NCBI RefSeq assembly: GCF_003386095.1
Contig: NZ_QREG01000013.1
Location: 1 to 42,401, forward strand
Source: Marinoscillum furvescens DSM 4134
GTDB lineage: Bacteria > Bacteroidota > Bacteroidia > Cytophagales > Cyclobacteriaceae
DNA length: 42,401 nt
Direction: 5' to 3'
The first letter of the stretch is position 1, and the number at the start of each line of letters is the position of its first letter. Under the pieces are notes generated by a model, which ran no database searches, was not told the origin of the DNA, and saw nothing but the letters and a program-made list of their open reading frames with translations. A program made the position numbers and the translations under genes. This document shows, piece by piece, positions 40,745 through 42,401 of this stretch.

Positions 40745-41060
40745 CGTGGTTCATAGTGGCATTTTGTTGTTGCCTGTCGAGTTTTGGTATTTAGTTCTAA
40801 TTATTTGCATTCATGTATTGGTGGTTTGAGTTTGTTTGTCTGTTCTGAAAATGTATTGTATCGGAGATTATAATTTCAAAATAGGGCTGATTAACGAAAT
40901 ATTCATCTGATTTAGTGAATGGGGTATTAGATGAAATTCAAAATGAGTTCTTTAAAGTAAGGTTGATTGTGAATATCATAAATCGCTAACTCGATTTTGT
41001 TCTAATTTGTAAAAATTAATTAAATGTCTTATTAAAATTTTAAAAAATATCAGAGTATGT
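40745..41060. other. AT-rich region upstream of tRNA-like RNA C
   Basis: About 315 bp of AT-rich noncoding DNA with no gene that I can support. Its last 45 bp (TTATTAAAATTTTAAAAAAT onward) match the region before copy A and probably form the promoter. Confidence 0.5.
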
Positions 41061-41068
41061 TAATTTTG
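41061..41068 (+). promoter_or_regulatory. Promoter -7 box of tRNA-like RNA C
   Basis: TAATTTTG fits TAnnTTTG, 44 bp before the acceptor stem. Confidence 0.62.
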
Positions 41069-41080
41069 TCTCAACAAAAC

Positions 41081-41099
41081 GCACAAAAGATGTTTGTGT
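41081..41099 (+). ncRNA. Leader hairpin of tRNA-like RNA C
   Basis: Stem GCACAAA/TTTGTGT (one G-T) with loop AGATG, as in copies A and B. Confidence 0.75.
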
Positions 41100-41104
41100 A
41101 AACA

Positions 41105-41261
41105 CTGTAGGGTGATGAAATTGGCAGACATGCCCTCCTGTCTCGGGGGTGGAGATAAGGGATAAATCCCGGTTTCTTTCACGATAATTTAAGTCATTAG
41201 TTTATCGTGAATCATCGGGACTAACCGCTCCGTGGAGGTTCGAATCCTTCCCCTACAGCCA
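41105..41261 (+). ncRNA. tRNA-like structured RNA, full copy C
   Basis: A 157-nt copy. Acceptor, D arm, anticodon arm (GTC at 41140-41142) and T arm are as in copy A. The variable arm is the most diverged part, yet its helices persist: GGAG/CTCC, CCCG/CGGG (CCTG/CAGG in A) and a 10-bp hairpin TTCACGATAA/TTATCGTGAA, where a T-A pair of A and B is a C-G pair. GGATAAA and CTAAC in single-stranded parts are shared by all copies. Confidence 0.82.
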
Positions 41262-41291
41262 TTTTTGGGTTAATGTTGTTTATTTGAATCT

Positions 41292-41315
41292 GGTCGTGGT
41301 AGGGGTGCCACGACC
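41292..41315 (+). terminator. Intrinsic terminator of tRNA-like RNA C
   Basis: Stem GGTCGTGG/CCACGACC, loop TAGGGGTG, then TTTTTC; identical to copy A. Confidence 0.88.
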
Positions 41316-41477
41316 TTTTTCTTTTTATGGGGGCAGTATCTGACTCTGCTAATTGCTTCGGATTGATTCATTGTTTTCCGCTAGAGTACATTCCTGCCTA
41401 TTATATTGTTTGTGAGCAAGCCTGCTCTCGTTATTCACTCTCTATTCATTGTATTTCCAGTAGATCATTGATTTGCT

Positions 41478-41531
41478 CCGTGTAGGTTCTGCCGCAGGCA
41501 TTCCTGAGGAAGAATCCTTCCCCTACAGCCA
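41478..41531 (+). repeat. Truncated tRNA-like 3' unit C1
   Basis: T-loop insert CCGCAGG-CATT-CCTGAGG, acceptor strand CCCCTACAG and CCA. Trailer hairpin CGCAGAACTCCTGCGG and one 14-bp repeat precede a retained terminator (CCACGACCTTTTTC). Confidence 0.85.
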
Positions 41532-41779
41532 TTTTTGGGTTAATGTTGTTTATTTGTTCGCAGAACTCCTGCGGAGAATCTGGATGTGGTAGGGCGCACG
41601 GCCAGTGGGTGCCACGACCTTTTTCTTTTATGGGGGCAGTATCTGACTCTGCTAATTGCTTCGGATTGATTCATTGTTTTCCGCTAGAGTAGATTCCTAC
41701 CTGTTTTATTGTTTCTGAGCAAGCCAACTCTGGTTATTCACTCTCTTTTATCGTAATTCCAGAAGATCATTAATTTGCT

Positions 41780-41833
41780 CCGTGTAGGTTCTGTCGCAGG
41801 CATTCCTGTGGAAGAATCCTTCCCCTACAGCCA
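41780..41833 (+). repeat. Truncated tRNA-like 3' unit C2
   Basis: T-loop insert GTCGCAGG-CATT-CCTGTGG; four 14-bp repeats follow at 41896-41951, then GCTGTGACCTTTTTC. Confidence 0.85.
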
Positions 41834-42125
41834 TTTTTGGGTTAATGTTGTTTATTTGTTCGCAGAACTCCTTCGGGGAATCTGGATGTGGTAGGGCGCA
41901 CGGCTAGTGGTGCACGACCAGTGGCGCACGGCAAGTGGCGCACGGCTAGTGGTAGCTGTGACCTTTTTCTTTTTAGGGGGTCAGTATCTGACTCTGCTAA
42001 TTGCTTCGCATTGATCTTTTGTTTTCTGCTAGAGTGAATTCCTACCTATTTTATTGTTTGTGAGCAAGGCTACTCTGGTTATTCACTCTCTTTTCATCGT
42101 ATTTCCAGCAGATCATTGATTTGCT

Positions 42126-42179
42126 CCGAGTAGGTTCTGCCGCAGGCATTCCTGTGGAAGAATCCTTCCCCTACAGCCA
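42126..42179 (+). repeat. Truncated tRNA-like 3' unit C3
   Basis: T-loop insert CCGCAGG-CATT-CCTGTGG with acceptor strand and CCA. Two 14-bp repeats and GCTGTGACCTTTTTC follow, then spacer of the usual type up to the window end, so the array probably continues. Confidence 0.84.
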
Positions 42180-42401
42180 CTTTTGGGTTAATGTTGTTTA
42201 TGTGTTCGCAGAACTCCTTCGGGGAATCTGGGTATGGTGCACGGCTAGTGGCGCACGGCCAGTGGGTGCTGTGACCTTTTTCTTTTTACGGGGGTCAATT
42301 TCTGATTCTGCTAATTACTTCGGATTTATCCTTTGTTTTCTGCTAGAGTGCTGATCTGCACTTATTTCTTGGTGTGTCAACCAATTCAAATTATTCCTTC
42401 T

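Noticed and set aside
42121-42354. Short frames inside the truncated units (also 38741-39010)
   Set aside because: They are created by the repeated noncoding sequence and differ in length and frame from unit to unit.
38700-42401. CRISPR array
   Set aside because: Unit lengths are 250-350 bp, the repeats are tRNA 3' ends with embedded hairpins, the spacers are themselves repeated, and no cas gene is seen.
38700-42401. Integron cassette array with attC sites
   Set aside because: There is no GTTRRRY/RYYYAAC pair bounding the units, no cassette genes and no integrase in the window.

Overview
The window comes from a Bacteroidota genome, most likely a Cytophagales-type gliding or marine lineage. 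The evidence is putative promoters of the form TAnnTTTG, few Shine-Dalgarno sites, a PorE-like OmpA protein, a giant Reg_prop/Y_Y_Y sensor kinase, a bacilliredoxin linked to a SUF operon, and several short lipoproteins with N-terminal lipoboxes. Assignment below phylum is inference.

Layout. (1) 115-5879: a metal and ion-handling block, mostly on the minus strand: DUF4136 lipoprotein, ArsP_1/YraQ permease, DUF302 protein, NhaA antiporter, DUF3703 protein and a heavy-metal-associated/MauE fusion, plus one plus-strand methyltransferase. (2) 6085-11347: an accessory region with an excisionase-fold antitoxin/PIN toxin pair, a Cys-rich lipoprotein, a second toxin-antitoxin locus whose toxin is truncated beside a palindrome, an unknown helical gene followed by eight CGCAGG boxes spaced 20-21 bp, and a REP-associated tyrosine transposase (RAYT) surrounded by REP-like palindromes, direct repeats and the tail of a second RAYT. 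(3) 11562-21481: HMA-AraC regulator, GntP gluconate permease, DUF2892 protein, a cNMP/CBS/nucleotidyltransferase signalling protein with a DEDD exonuclease, a hydrolase-like protein, then gnd divergent from zwf-pgl (oxidative pentose phosphate pathway, a functional match to the gluconate permease). (4) 21551-31607: two sensor kinases without a response regulator in the window, a PorE-like OmpA protein, a frameshifted FAD oxidoreductase and small membrane or lipoproteins. (5) 31723-37730: sufB-sufC-sufD-sufS-sufE-DUF59/sufT-brx on the minus strand, preceded by an AT-rich palindrome, then an Lrp/AsnC regulator.

(6) 38440-42401 has no credible protein gene and is the most unusual part. It holds three full copies of a 157-158 nt tRNA-like RNA. 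Each has a TAnnTTTG box 44-47 bp upstream, a leader hairpin with an AGAUG loop, and an intrinsic terminator downstream. The cloverleaf has a Leu-like D arm, an invariant CUGUCUC anticodon loop (formal anticodon GUC), discriminator G, encoded CCA, and a variable arm expanded to about 80-90 nt with its own long hairpin. Several helices differ between copies by compensatory changes, so the structure looks selected. Each full copy is followed by truncated copies (4, 1 and at least 3) that keep only the 3' half through the CCA. These carry a 22-nt hairpin inserted exactly in the T loop and 14-bp tandem repeats inside the terminator loop. The array runs to the window end. I do not recognise it as a described RNA family.
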